A stretch of DNA of 64,000 nucleotides from NCBI RefSeq assembly GCF_030994125.1, contig NZ_CP099917.1, forward strand, positions 2,622,001-2,686,000, read 5' to 3'. The position numbers and the translations under genes are program-made. Of the stretch, positions 17,791 through 25,879 are shown in pieces (the first letter of the stretch is position 1; each line of letters begins with the position of its first letter). The stretch comes from Pseudoalteromonas xiamenensis. GTDB taxonomy: Bacteria; Pseudomonadota; Gammaproteobacteria; Enterobacterales; Alteromonadaceae. Below the pieces are notes generated by a model. It did not search any database, was not told the origin of the DNA, and saw nothing but the letters and a program-made list of their open reading frames with translations.

Positions 17791-18198
17791 CTAAAGCGCA
17801 ATCCCTAACGCCTCGGTAATACGCTGAGCGTGTGGGCCAAGCCAGCCGATGACAGGGGTAAAGCGCTCGATTAGCTTGTCGCAGTGATTGGTAAAGTTTT
17901 CTGCCTCTTTTACATATTTTGCGGCTCGCGCGAGTGACTCACCCACCTCACTCTTATCGGGTTGAGGCTGACCAAGCTCTTCTTCTGCCTCAGCGATGGC
18001 ATTGTGTAACTTGGTTGGCTTTTGAATGTGTAAGGCTTGTAATGCGTCTTTTAGTTCTGTAAAAGCGAGCTGTATATCAACAGTATCGGCATTTGGCACC
18101 TCAACATTGATGTTTGCAGAAACGGTATTGTTATCGCCAGTGTTAATAATCGCACCATGGGCATCACCGCCTATATTAACATTACGTATTGCTGTCAT
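17791..18198 (-). CDS. Small putative effector/partner of the STAND protein, with shared N-terminal Gly/Asn motif
   Basis: Protein of 135 aa, not recognised as a named family. Residues 5-26 carry a motif (RNVNIGG, then H, AIINTGDNNTV) that matches the start of the adjacent STAND protein at 12 of 22 positions. Such short G/N-rich beta motifs shared by an NLR-like protein and its neighbour are known from bacterial amyloid signalling pairs. The rest (about 40-135) is predicted helical, with a conserved-looking EAEEELGQPQPDKSEV segment and a more hydrophobic C-terminal stretch (FTPVIGWLG to ALGIAL) that might contact membranes. The ATG overlaps the STAND stop (ATGA) and has GGAGAA upstream, so it is translationally coupled. 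Function inferred only. Confidence 0.65.
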   Translation of the reverse strand: MTAIRNVNIGGDAHGAIINTGDNNTVSANINVEVPNADTVDIQLAFTELKDALQALHIQKPTKLHNAIAEAEEELGQPQPDKSEVGESLARAAKYVKEAENFTNHCDKLIERFTPVIGWLGPHAQRITEALGIAL

Positions 18199-20960
18199 TT
18201 GCGTTCTCCTTGTTTTAATACTTCAATAATTGGGCTCAGTAGCCTCGCATCAGGCTCACTTTCGGTTTGCTCGCAGTATTTTAGATAATTTCTCAACAGA
18301 GCCTCCATCCAATTACTGTAGGCTTTTGGATAGTTTAAAAAGTGCATGATTAAGGATTCTATGGCTTCTAGCGCGTGTTCAAGGGCTGCTTCACGCTGAC
18401 CGAGTTCGCTTTGAAAGCTTGCCAAATTATTAAGGGACCCAGCGAGGTCAGGCAAAAAGGTATCAGGATGTGCCTCAGCCAGTTTACGGCGAATGTTAAC
18501 CGCTTCTAGCGCGTGTTCAAGTGCTGCTTCTCGCTGACCGAGTTCGCTTAACCTGTTTGCCAAATTATTAAGGGACCCAGCGAGGTTAGGCAAAAAGGTA
18601 TCAGGATGTGCCTCAGCCAGTTTACGGCGAATGTTAACCGCTTCTAGCGCGTGTTCAAGGGCTGCTTCTCGCTGACCGAGTTCGCTTAACCTGTTTGCCA
18701 AATTATTAAGGGACATTGCGAGGTCAGGCAAAAAGGTATCAGGATGTGCCTCAGCCAGTTTACGGCGAATGTTAACCGCTTCTAGCGCGTGTTCAAGTGC
18801 TGCTTCTCGCTGACCGAGTTCGCTTAACCTGTTTGCCAAATTATTAAGGGACCCAGCGAGGTTAGGCAAAAAGGTATCAGGATGTGCCTCAGCCAGTTTA
18901 CGGCGAATGTTAACCGCTTCTAGCGCGTGTTCAAGGGCTGCTTCACGCTGACCGAGTTCGCTTTGAAAGCTTGCCAAATTATTAAGGGACATTGCGAGGT
19001 CAGGCAAAAAGGTATCAGGATGTGCCTCAGCCAGTTTACGATAAATTTGAACGGCTTCTAGCGCGTGTTCAAGGGCTGCTTCACGCTGACCGAGTTCGCT
19101 TAACCTGTTTGCCAAATTATTAAGGGACCCAGCGAGGTTAGGCAAAAAGGTATCAGGATGTGCCTCAGCCAGTTTACGGCGAATGTTAACCGCTTCTAGC
19201 GCGTGTTCAAGGGCTGCTTCACGCTGACCGAGTTCGCTTTGAAAGCTTGCCAAATTATTAAGGGACATTGCGAGGTCAGGCAAAAAGGTATCAGGATGTG
19301 CCTCAGCCAGTTTACGATAAATTTGAACGGCTTCTAGCGCGTGTTCAAGGGCTGCTTCACGATGACCGAGTTCGCTTTGAAAGCTTGCCAAATTATTAAG
19401 GGACATTGCGAAGTCTGGCTGAAAGTCTTCATCATTTGCAACACGCTCTCTAAATATGTGGCATATTGCTGCTAATAAGTGACATGAAATGCCAGCCAGT
19501 GTCACGGAGCTATCTGGCAGCACGCTTTCGATAAGCCTTAAAAAGTTAAGGTCATTTTGGTTATCTGTAATGAGCTGTGTAACCCAATTTTGCAGTTGCA
19601 CTTGAACGTCTCTTTGTCCGGCCGTTTTTGTGTTTAACGAGCTGGCGAAGTCTTGCAGTAAGCGTATTAACATACTTGCGGCATGGGTATTGCCGTAGCG
19701 TAAAGCGCGTTCAACAATATTAGCGGCTTGGACCTTGCGTTCAGAATTGTTATTGAGTAGTTGCACACAAATGGCCTCAGAGATAAGGTCGGGTTGTATG
19801 GTTGTTAATCTTAATTCTTCGTGGCCCTCATTTTGAGGTGTCGTTGAGGAAAATGTCTGCTGCAGGGAAACAAGTGCGTCACTTACTTTGTTCCGGGTGT
19901 ATCCCATGCTTTCAAACTCATCGTTGAGTGCTTGACGCATATCCTCAAGGCGTAAGCCGCCGGTCAGTAAGTGAAAGCATAAGCCGTGCTCAAGTTCAGT
20001 ATTGTTGCCTTGATTAAAATAAGTGTTAAAGCGGTCAATTTCACGCAGCGCAATCTTTTGCGCAGCTTCTAAGTGATTGAGGTTGAGTGCCTGGAGCAAA
20101 GGCATGTCATGGCACAATACGCCCGCCATGACTAAGGTCAGCGGGTTGGTAAATTGAGCGCGACTCAGCACCTTGTCAAACTCAGGGTTCATATTTTTTT
20201 TGGGCGGTGGGTGGGCTTGCGAGTCGGCAAACAATGACTTTGTTGCATTAAATGCGGCGTGTATAAGGGCATGGCGCACCGTTAGGTCCGATAAACCGGC
20301 GAGCGGGTACGGCTCAAGGTGGTAAAAAAAATCAAGCCTTGATTGGTGGCTATTGAGTGATGAACCCACTAAGTGCTTCCACCACCCCATATCTTTATTC
20401 GCTTCGCGTTCAAGAAGCAATATTCTAAGTTTGATATTTGGAGCGAGTTCTTCAAGTTGTGACAGGGCGTCGAGCCAATCTGCTAAACCTTGATAATTTA
20501 CCGCCGCGTAGTCAACCACCAATAAAAGTGAATGCGACCAAGTAAAGTGTGTAAATTTAAAAGCGCGCGCCAGCTCATCCAAATCAATGTGGCGCACAAA
20601 GCCACAGGCCCAATTGTTGTCTCGCTCAGTGATTTCACACAGCTCTATGGCTAAACGGGTTTTACCACTACCTGCGGGGGCAATGAGCGTAAACACTGAT
20701 ATGTCAGCGTCATCATCGAGCCAATCAGTCAGCCTTTTGAGCTCCGACTCTCGTCCATATAGCTCGACAGCCCTATTTTGTGCGTTGAGTATGTCTAATA
20801 CATTAGAGCGGGCTTTGTTACTGCGGCGTCTTTTGGTTTGATGGTGATAACACGTAAGCGGAATATTAAATTCTGCTTGGCCGCCAACTTGATTATTATT
20901 GCCTGTGATGATGATGCTTTTATGGGTGCTTCCTTGAACTGTCACATTTCGATCAGACAT
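18195..20960 (-). CDS. STAND P-loop NTPase with C-terminal TPR array (NLR-like)
   Basis: Protein of 921 aa in three parts. Residues 4-34 hold the G/N-rich motif (RNVTVQG, then IIITGNNNQV) shared with the small downstream protein. A STAND-type NTPase spans about 65-400, with Walker A APAGSGKT near 94-101, a Walker B-like LLLVVDY near 145-151 and a sensor-like RILLLER near 179-185. Residues 516-883 are eight tandem 46-residue TPR units, followed by a 38-residue tail. The layout is that of bacterial NLR-like sensors, where TPRs detect a trigger and the NTPase oligomerises. The ATG at 20960 is preferred over the GTG at 20966 because GAGGA lies nine bases upstream. No catalytic effector domain is fused, so the next gene is the likely output. 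Confidence 0.8.
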   Translation of the reverse strand: MSDRNVTVQGSTHKSIIITGNNNQVGGQAEFNIPLTCYHHQTKRRRSNKARSNVLDILNAQNRAVELYGRESELKRLTDWLDDDADISVFTLIAPAGSGKTRLAIELCEITERDNNWACGFVRHIDLDELARAFKFTHFTWSHSLLLVVDYAAVNYQGLADWLDALSQLEELAPNIKLRILLLEREANKDMGWWKHLVGSSLNSHQSRLDFFYHLEPYPLAGLSDLTVRHALIHAAFNATKSLFADSQAHPPPKKNMNPEFDKVLSRAQFTNPLTLVMAGVLCHDMPLLQALNLNHLEAAQKIALREIDRFNTYFNQGNNTELEHGLCFHLLTGGLRLEDMRQALNDEFESMGYTRNKVSDALVSLQQTFSSTTPQNEGHEELRLTTIQPDLISEAICVQLLNNNSERKVQAANIVERALRYGNTHAASMLIRLLQDFASSLNTKTAGQRDVQVQLQNWVTQLITDNQNDLNFLRLIESVLPDSSVTLAGISCHLLAAICHIFRERVANDEDFQPDFAMSLNNLASFQSELGHREAALEHALEAVQIYRKLAEAHPDTFLPDLAMSLNNLASFQSELGQREAALEHALEAVNIRRKLAEAHPDTFLPNLAGSLNNLANRLSELGQREAALEHALEAVQIYRKLAEAHPDTFLPDLAMSLNNLASFQSELGQREAALEHALEAVNIRRKLAEAHPDTFLPNLAGSLNNLANRLSELGQREAALEHALEAVNIRRKLAEAHPDTFLPDLAMSLNNLANRLSELGQREAALEHALEAVNIRRKLAEAHPDTFLPNLAGSLNNLANRLSELGQREAALEHALEAVNIRRKLAEAHPDTFLPDLAGSLNNLASFQSELGQREAALEHALEAIESLIMHFLNYPKAYSNWMEALLRNYLKYCEQTESEPDARLLSPIIEVLKQGERK
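18312..19415 (-). repeat. Eight tandem 138-bp TPR-coding repeats
   Basis: The phrase CTTCTAGCGCGTG recurs at 18365, 18503, 18641, 18779, 18917, 19055, 19193 and 19331, exactly 138 bases apart. Each unit encodes 46 residues with the core SLNNLA, SELGQREAALEHALEA and RKLAEAHPDTFLP. Units differ only at a few linked blocks (SFQ or NRL, VQIYRK or VNIRRK, DLAMSL, NLAGSL or DLAGSL) in mosaic combinations. Units 2 and 4 are identical in protein, as are 5 and 7. The first unit begins DFAMSL, and the last diverges after its first 29 residues. Confidence 0.95.
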
Positions 20961-21092
20961 GCTCACTTTCCTCGTCGATGCTTGGCGGTTTTATCTTATA
21001 CAGCATTGATAAGTAGGGCAACATTGGCCATTGGGATTGCCCATTAACGCGGTAAGCCGAGTTGAGACTAGGTTATATCATGCATAATTATG

Positions 21093-21148
21093 CAGAATTA
21101 CAGAATTACAGAATTACAGAATTACAGAATTACAGAATTACAGAATTA
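21093..21148. repeat. 8-bp microsatellite, seven copies
   Basis: Seven perfect head-to-tail copies of CAGAATTA begin at 21093 and repeat every eight bases. They lie in the upstream region of the STAND gene, about 130 bases from its start, and abut the REP-like hairpin. Confidence 0.95.
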
Positions 21149-21201
21149 TGGGGTCAGGTCTTGCTTTTTGCAGGCTTTGCACGGTTCTAGATCTGACCCC
21201 A
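21149..21201 (+). repeat. REP-like hairpin, right copy
   Basis: Inverted repeat TGGGGTCAGGTCT (21149-21161) with AGATCTGACCCCA (21189-21201), 12 of 13 bases complementary, with a T- and G-rich loop. The left arm plus TGC matches the left island copy at 17616-17631 in inverted orientation. It resembles REP-type extragenic palindromes. Confidence 0.7.
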
Positions 21202-21302
21202 AATCTCTCCAATACTTGGTTCAGTTTGGCTTAGCCACACAAATTTAGCTAAGTATTATCAGTCCCTTAGTGTAGGTGTTATGAATCTATCAGGAGATAA
21301 TT

Positions 21303-21836
21303 GTGAAATTTAAAGTATTGATGGTTGTATTTCTACTTCTAGCACTTGCAGGTTGTGCTACTACTTCATTATCAGAACAAGCCTTTGGTACAAAGCTTGC
21401 GCAATATAACAATTCAGAAGATCAAAATATTGCAACCATAGAATTTAGTGCGGATAAAAAGTATGAAACAGAAGATGGAGTTCCTTTCAACGGAGAGCCT
21501 GTTATTTGCACTACTTCTGGCCTGAAAACAACTTTCAGCGAAACCGAGAGAAATACAAAAATTACGGTAGCTGCAAATGCGCCTATTATATTGACGTCAA
21601 TTATAAAATGGCACAACTCAGGTTGGGAAAAATCATGCTGGCCTTTTGTAAGCTTTACACCTGAACTTGGTGGTAGATATGTTTTAGTTAATGAGCGTAT
21701 TGGTGGTAAAGGTATTTCAGCTTTGTGGACAGGCGTAGCTTTCCAATCCTGTAAAGTTTCTGTATACAAATTGGAGAATGACGTGCCGATGGCAATAGCG
21801 ATTGAAGAAGTCAAACCTGCAGGTTGCGGTTCATAA
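21303..21836 (+). CDS. Putative lipoprotein of unknown function
   Basis: Lipoprotein of 177 aa with lipobox LALAGC, cysteine at residue 18. The mature part is rich in beta-strand patterns and has further cysteines (VICTTS, KSCWPF, QSCKVS, AGCGS) that could form disulfides. I recognise no family. GTG at 21303 is the start, as AGGAGA lies seven bases upstream. It lies on the right flank of the STAND island and is read away from it. A small membrane-protein gene follows after 86 bases. Confidence 0.65.
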   Translation: MKFKVLMVVFLLLALAGCATTSLSEQAFGTKLAQYNNSEDQNIATIEFSADKKYETEDGVPFNGEPVICTTSGLKTTFSETERNTKITVAANAPIILTSIIKWHNSGWEKSCWPFVSFTPELGGRYVLVNERIGGKGISALWTGVAFQSCKVSVYKLENDVPMAIAIEEVKPAGCGS

Positions 21837-21922
21837 CAAGCTTGGGTGCACCCTCACCTTGCATTTGTTAATTGAGAGAGCGTTTGGTAAGTTGGATCTT
21901 CAAGTAACAAGGAGTGTATAAA

Positions 21923-22132
21923 ATGAAACTAGGAACTAAATTCGGAATTTTATTCAGTTGTTTGGGCTGTTCTATCGGTGCTTACTTCGGTCTTTCGCCA
22001 GTTTTCACACAGTTACAATCAGGCGCTCTTACAGGGCAAGAAGCTGGGTTAATGTTTAGTGCGGCTGGCGTTCTTATTGGATGCTTATTAGCCACTGCTA
22101 GTATTATGTCTTCGAAAAAGCATATCACTTAG
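21923..22132 (+). CDS. Small two-helix membrane protein of unknown function
   Basis: Protein of 69 aa with two hydrophobic helices (about residues 8-28 and 43-62), a short loop and a basic C-terminus (SSKKHIT). Two or three cysteines lie in the helices (FSCLGCS, GCLLA). The ATG at 21923 has AAGGAG eight bases upstream. The in-frame GTG at 21914 is part of that ribosome site and is not used. No family recognised. It may be co-transcribed with the lipoprotein gene upstream. Confidence 0.55.
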   Translation: MKLGTKFGILFSCLGCSIGAYFGLSPVFTQLQSGALTGQEAGLMFSAAGVLIGCLLATASIMSSKKHIT

Positions 22133-22202
22133 TCGAACAAGAGCAACATGGTAGTTTGGTTAAGCTGAATGAGCTATTCAAAAGAGTTGCTGCCTGTTGA
22201 AA

Positions 22203-22658
22203 TTAATGCTGATCCAGCCGTTCATTTAAGCGGGTAATGCGAACACTCATGCCTAAAATCAGCTGATCTTTAATTTTCTCGCGGATCACGTTGGGTAAAC
22301 GGGTAAGGGCTTCCGACGTAATGGCCAGCACGATGGTATCTTGCAGTGCTTTGGCGCTGGTAGAGCGTTCGCGGTGGGAAATAAACGCGCCTTCGCCGAT
22401 AAATTCACCGGGTTCAACACGGCCAAGTTCGTGGTCTTCAGATTTGCTGTAGATGCTCAACTCACCACTTAAGACGATATAGAGTTTGTCATCGCGCTCT
22501 AATCGTTTAAACGCATGGCGATTTGCGCTTATTAGATAAAGGCTACTAAACGACTCGAGTAATACTTGGCGTTCATTGACACTAAACTCTTTAAAAAAGC
22601 TCAGGCGATTCACTATCTCAAGTTGCTTAATCAGCGGTATATTTTCTAATAAACGCAT
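22203..22658 (-). CDS. Cyclic nucleotide-binding domain protein
   Basis: Single-domain protein of 151 aa with a Crp-type cyclic nucleotide-binding fold (about residues 18-130). The jelly-roll pattern LYIVLSGELSIYSKSED followed by PGEFIGEGAF is visible, and RSTSAKAL replaces the usual phosphate-binding RSA region. There is no helix-turn-helix, so it is not a transcription factor by itself. It lies 22 bases downstream of glnG in the same direction and could be the last gene of the glnA-glnL-glnG unit. Ligand and role unknown. Confidence 0.72.
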   Translation of the reverse strand: MRLLENIPLIKQLEIVNRLSFFKEFSVNERQVLLESFSSLYLISANRHAFKRLERDDKLYIVLSGELSIYSKSEDHELGRVEPGEFIGEGAFISHRERSTSAKALQDTIVLAITSEALTRLPNVIREKIKDQLILGMSVRITRLNERLDQH

Positions 22659-22680
22659 ATAACAGATTCTAAAACGGCGA

Positions 22681-24078
22681 TTAATCCTGAATATTGCGCT
22701 CTTTCAGCTTTCGGGTCAACGTATTGCGACCCCAGCCGATTTTTAAGGCCGCTTCTTGCTTATGCCCACCGCATGCTTGAAGTGCTGTTTTGATAAGGCG
22801 AGTTTCAAGTTCATCTTGAATGGCTGGCCAAATGTGCTCTTTGCCTTGTTTTAACTCAGCGGTTAACCAATGTTGAAATCCATCGAGCCAATCTCCTTGA
22901 ATTTCGCTTTCTTCAATTTCGCTCGACAGCAATTCTTCTGGTAAGTCTGGTGGGCTCACTAATTCGCCAGGCGCCATAACCGTGAGCCAACGGCAGGTAT
23001 TTTCGAGCTGTCTCACGTTGCCAGGCCAATTATATGCTTGCAGTACTTTAAGCGCCTCTTTGTTCAGTACTTTCGTTTCAACTTGCAGTTCTTTGGCACT
23101 GGTGGCGAGAAAGTGCGCCGCTAATTTAGGAATATCTTCGGTGCGTTCGCGTAATGGTGGTAAACGCAAACGCACAACATTGAGACGGTGAAATAAATCT
23201 TCACGAAATTGGCCTTTTTTCACTCGGTCTTCAAGATTTTGGTGCGTCGCCGCGATAATTCGAACGTTAACGCGGACACTGTTGTGGCCACCGACGCGGT
23301 AAAACTCGCCATCGGCCAGTACGCGTAGCAAGCGGGTTTGTACATCTAATGGCATGTCGCCAATTTCATCTAAAAATAATGTGCCACCATCGGCTTGCTC
23401 AAAACGGCCTCGACGCATCGTATCCGCGCCTGTAAACGCGCCTTTTTCATGACCAAAGAGCTCCGACTCCACTAAATCCTTTGGAATAGCAGCCATATTG
23501 AGCGCGATAAATGGATTTTCTTTTCGCGGACTGTGGTTGTGAAGGGCACTGGCCACCAACTCTTTGCCGGTACCTGATTCGCCATTTATGAGTACACTCA
23601 TGCTCGAGGCCGACAGTTTACCTATTGCACGGAAAACCTCTTGCATCGCGGGTGCTTCGCCAATGATTTCTGAACGTGACTGCGGTTCTACTTTGCGTTT
23701 CGTTTTTTTACTTTCATTTGACGCACGATAGGCTCGCTCGACAAGGCTTACCGCCTCCTCTAGGTCAAAAGGTTTTGCTAAGTATTCGAAGGCCCCTTTT
23801 TGAAAGGCATTGACGGCGGAATCAAGATCTGAATGAGCCGTAATAATGATCACGGGCAGTTGAGGATAATCAGAGTGAATGCTTTCAAGGAGCGCCATCC
23901 CATCGATTCCAGGCATACGTACATCCGAAACGAGAACGGCTGGCTGACCATAGGTCAACGCCGTTAAGACGTCCTGCGCGTTGGCAAAGGTTTCCGTTTC
24001 AAATCCTGCGCGCGTCAGCGCCTTATCAAGGACAAAGCGAATGGAGGCATCATCGTCTACAAGCCACACTGATTTCAT
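22681..24078 (-). CDS. glnG: Nitrogen regulator NtrC (NR-I)
   Basis: Sigma-54-dependent activator of 465 aa. The receiver domain (about 1-120) has the phospho-aspartate in LVSDVRMPG. The AAA+ domain (about 140-380) carries Walker A GESGTGKE, the sigma-54 contact loop GAFTGA and [13 protein letters not shown]-terminal Fis-like helix-turn-helix ends the protein ([19 protein letters not shown]). It activates nitrogen-starvation promoters such as that of glnA, whose NtrC sites lie at 27428-27465. The gene follows glnL by 14 bases. Confidence 0.97.
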   Translation of the reverse strand: MKSVWLVDDDASIRFVLDKALTRAGFETETFANAQDVLTALTYGQPAVLVSDVRMPGIDGMALLESIHSDYPQLPVIIITAHSDLDSAVNAFQKGAFEYLAKPFDLEEAVSLVERAYRASNESKKTKRKVEPQSRSEIIGEAPAMQEVFRAIGKLSASSMSVLINGESGTGKELVASALHNHSPRKENPFIALNMAAIPKDLVESELFGHEKGAFTGADTMRRGRFEQADGGTLFLDEIGDMPLDVQTRLLRVLADGEFYRVGGHNSVRVNVRIIAATHQNLEDRVKKGQFREDLFHRLNVVRLRLPPLRERTEDIPKLAAHFLATSAKELQVETKVLNKEALKVLQAYNWPGNVRQLENTCRWLTVMAPGELVSPPDLPEELLSSEIEESEIQGDWLDGFQHWLTAELKQGKEHIWPAIQDELETRLIKTALQACGGHKQEAALKIGWGRNTLTRKLKERNIQD

Positions 24079-24092
24079 CGTTTGCTCCTGCC

Positions 24093-25166
24093 TTACTGGT
24101 TGTCAAATGGCAAATAAATATTAAATTCGGTGTATCCAGGCCAACTATCGCAATCAATCATGCCATTGTGTTGTTCAATGAGTGTTTGAGCAATCGATAA
24201 GCCAAGTCCGGATCCCCCATCTTTGTTCGTGATCATGGGGTAAAACAGCGTTTCTTTTAACTCCTGCGCTATCCCTGGACCATTATCAGTAATTCGGATC
24301 AGAAGCGCTTTCTTCATCATTCTATCGCCTCGTCTCAAGCGATGTTTGATACGCGTTTTAATTGTAATCGTCGCTTCTTCCGTGTCGTGGAGTGCCTGTT
24401 GCGCGTTTCTCATGATGTTGAGTAACACTTGCTGAATTTTAGCTGCATCAATCACAATATCAGGAATGCTCGGATCATAATCTTTGACCACTTTGATAGG
24501 GATCGCATTATCAAAAGCACTTAATTTTATAACCGACTCCAGAGTTTGGTGAATGTTGCACGGTGCAGTTTTTGGGCGTTGATTTGGCCCAAGTAATCTA
24601 TCTACCAATTCACTTAAACGGTCGGCTTGTTCAATTATAAGCGCAGCGCATTCTTCTCGTTCTTGCTGATCAACCTCGTACTGCAATAATTGCGCCGCTC
24701 CGCGGATCCCACCTAAAGGATTTTTAATTTCATGCGCGAGACCTCTGATCAGATTACGAGCGGCTTGATATTGATGATGCTGTTGTGATGCTTGATCGTA
24801 GCGAATTTCATCATCTGTACGGCGGCATTCCAATAAAATATACCGTTGTGATTCGAGCGCAACTCGGCTTGCGTAAACCGCCAAAGTCGCGTGTCGAGAA
24901 TCAACGAACACTACGTCTACTCTGTGCTGCTGGCAATCTACCCCATCATCGAGCGCATAATGGGCTATGCGTTCCAAATCCAAATTGTGGTGATGAAATA
25001 GCGAATGGATAGGCTGGTTGATAAGGCGCTTTAGGCCTAGGCCAAATAGCTCGCTCGCACTGTTATTTGCTTCGACAATTTGCATCTCTTTATCAAGTAA
25101 TAACACAGCGGTAGAGAGATTTTGCCATATCGATTGGAGCTTAGAAGGAGAGGTGTGATCAATCAT
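24093..25166 (-). CDS. glnL: Nitrogen sensor kinase NtrB (NR-II)
   Basis: Histidine kinase/phosphatase of 357 aa that phosphorylates NtrC under nitrogen limitation and is controlled by PII. An N-terminal PAS domain (about 8-110) precedes the dimerisation/phosphoacceptor helix with H in GLAHEIKNPLGG and a C-terminal ATPase domain with N box (LLNIMRNAQQA), G1 (TDNGPGIA) and G2 (DGGSGLGLSI). It has no membrane segment, so it is cytoplasmic. It precedes glnG in a classical glnL-glnG pair. Confidence 0.96.
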   Translation of the reverse strand: MIDHTSPSKLQSIWQNLSTAVLLLDKEMQIVEANNSASELFGLGLKRLINQPIHSLFHHHNLDLERIAHYALDDGVDCQQHRVDVVFVDSRHATLAVYASRVALESQRYILLECRRTDDEIRYDQASQQHHQYQAARNLIRGLAHEIKNPLGGIRGAAQLLQYEVDQQEREECAALIIEQADRLSELVDRLLGPNQRPKTAPCNIHQTLESVIKLSAFDNAIPIKVVKDYDPSIPDIVIDAAKIQQVLLNIMRNAQQALHDTEEATITIKTRIKHRLRRGDRMMKKALLIRITDNGPGIAQELKETLFYPMITNKDGGSGLGLSIAQTLIEQHNGMIDCDSWPGYTEFNIYLPFDNQ

Positions 25167-25201
25167 GGGTCATCCATGCACCAATGTGGTGCAGTATTGT
25201 T

Positions 25202-25723
25202 TTAGGATTTTTTAATGCTGGTTGCACGATGTAAAAAGAACACTGATGGCTTGCTGACAGCTATCATCTTACCTGTTTCGTCGTAAAGTTTGATTTGCAA
25301 AGAATGCTCACCACGAGGAATGTCACGCAAGGCAAATGCAGCGCTGTTTTGTTTTTCGGATGCGGCTTGCCCATTTAGAAACAGTTGTACTTGCATGTTT
25401 GGCATAAATCGAGGTTCAATTCTCCCGGTGACGTACAACGAACCGGTGTTTTCACGGATCGTCTGCTCGTTTGTCGGGGAGGTAATAGCAACACTGTAAT
25501 TTATCGCTTTTGGGGGGTCGACAACGTCAAGGACACTGATGTCTTCTTGTGGCATGTTCAGTGAATTATGCTGAAGGCGAATTTCCTCGGCGCCTTTACG
25601 TGGCACATCAGAAAATACCCAATTGCCGTTCTCATCTTTCCAGCGATAAATTTTTTTCGACGTAGCTGCCAGTGCTGCGCTTGATGCACACAGTAACAGC
25701 ACTAAAAACCATCGTAAGTCCAT
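25202..25723 (-). CDS. Exported DUF4124-domain protein
   Basis: Exported protein of 173 aa with a signal peptide ending near ALA-AT. The segment KKIYRWKDENGNWVFSDVP is the DUF4124 signature found in many gammaproteobacterial periplasmic proteins, often next to glnL-glnG. The C-terminal half forms an Ig-like beta domain with ITSPTNEQTIRENTGSLYVTGRIEP. It lies between glnA and glnL on the same strand. Molecular function unknown. Confidence 0.82.
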   Translation of the reverse strand: MDLRWFLVLLLCASSAALAATSKKIYRWKDENGNWVFSDVPRKGAEEIRLQHNSLNMPQEDISVLDVVDPPKAINYSVAITSPTNEQTIRENTGSLYVTGRIEPRFMPNMQVQLFLNGQAASEKQNSAAFALRDIPRGEHSLQIKLYDETGKMIAVSKPSVFFLHRATSIKKS

Positions 25724-25782
25724 AATATACCTAGATTAACATTGCATCGTTAACTGTAGTCTAGAACGACTCAAATTACCAT

Positions 25783-25808
25783 AAAAAAGCCCGCAAAAAG
25801 CGGGCTTG
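25783..25808 (-). terminator. Intrinsic terminator of glnA
   Basis: On the minus strand, stem AAGCCCGC with GCGGGCTT around a four-base loop, followed by six T residues. It lies about 70 bases after the glnA stop and separates it from the DUF4124 gene and glnL. Confidence 0.85.
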
Positions 25809-25879
25809 AGAACACATATGATTTAAGAGTGAGTGCACTCAAATAATGAGCGGCACAACACTACAACGTATGATGGAGG

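Noticed and set aside
18312..19415. Regular 138-bp repeats considered as CRISPR or satellite DNA
   Set aside because: The repeats have no unique spacers and lie in one open frame encoding TPR units.
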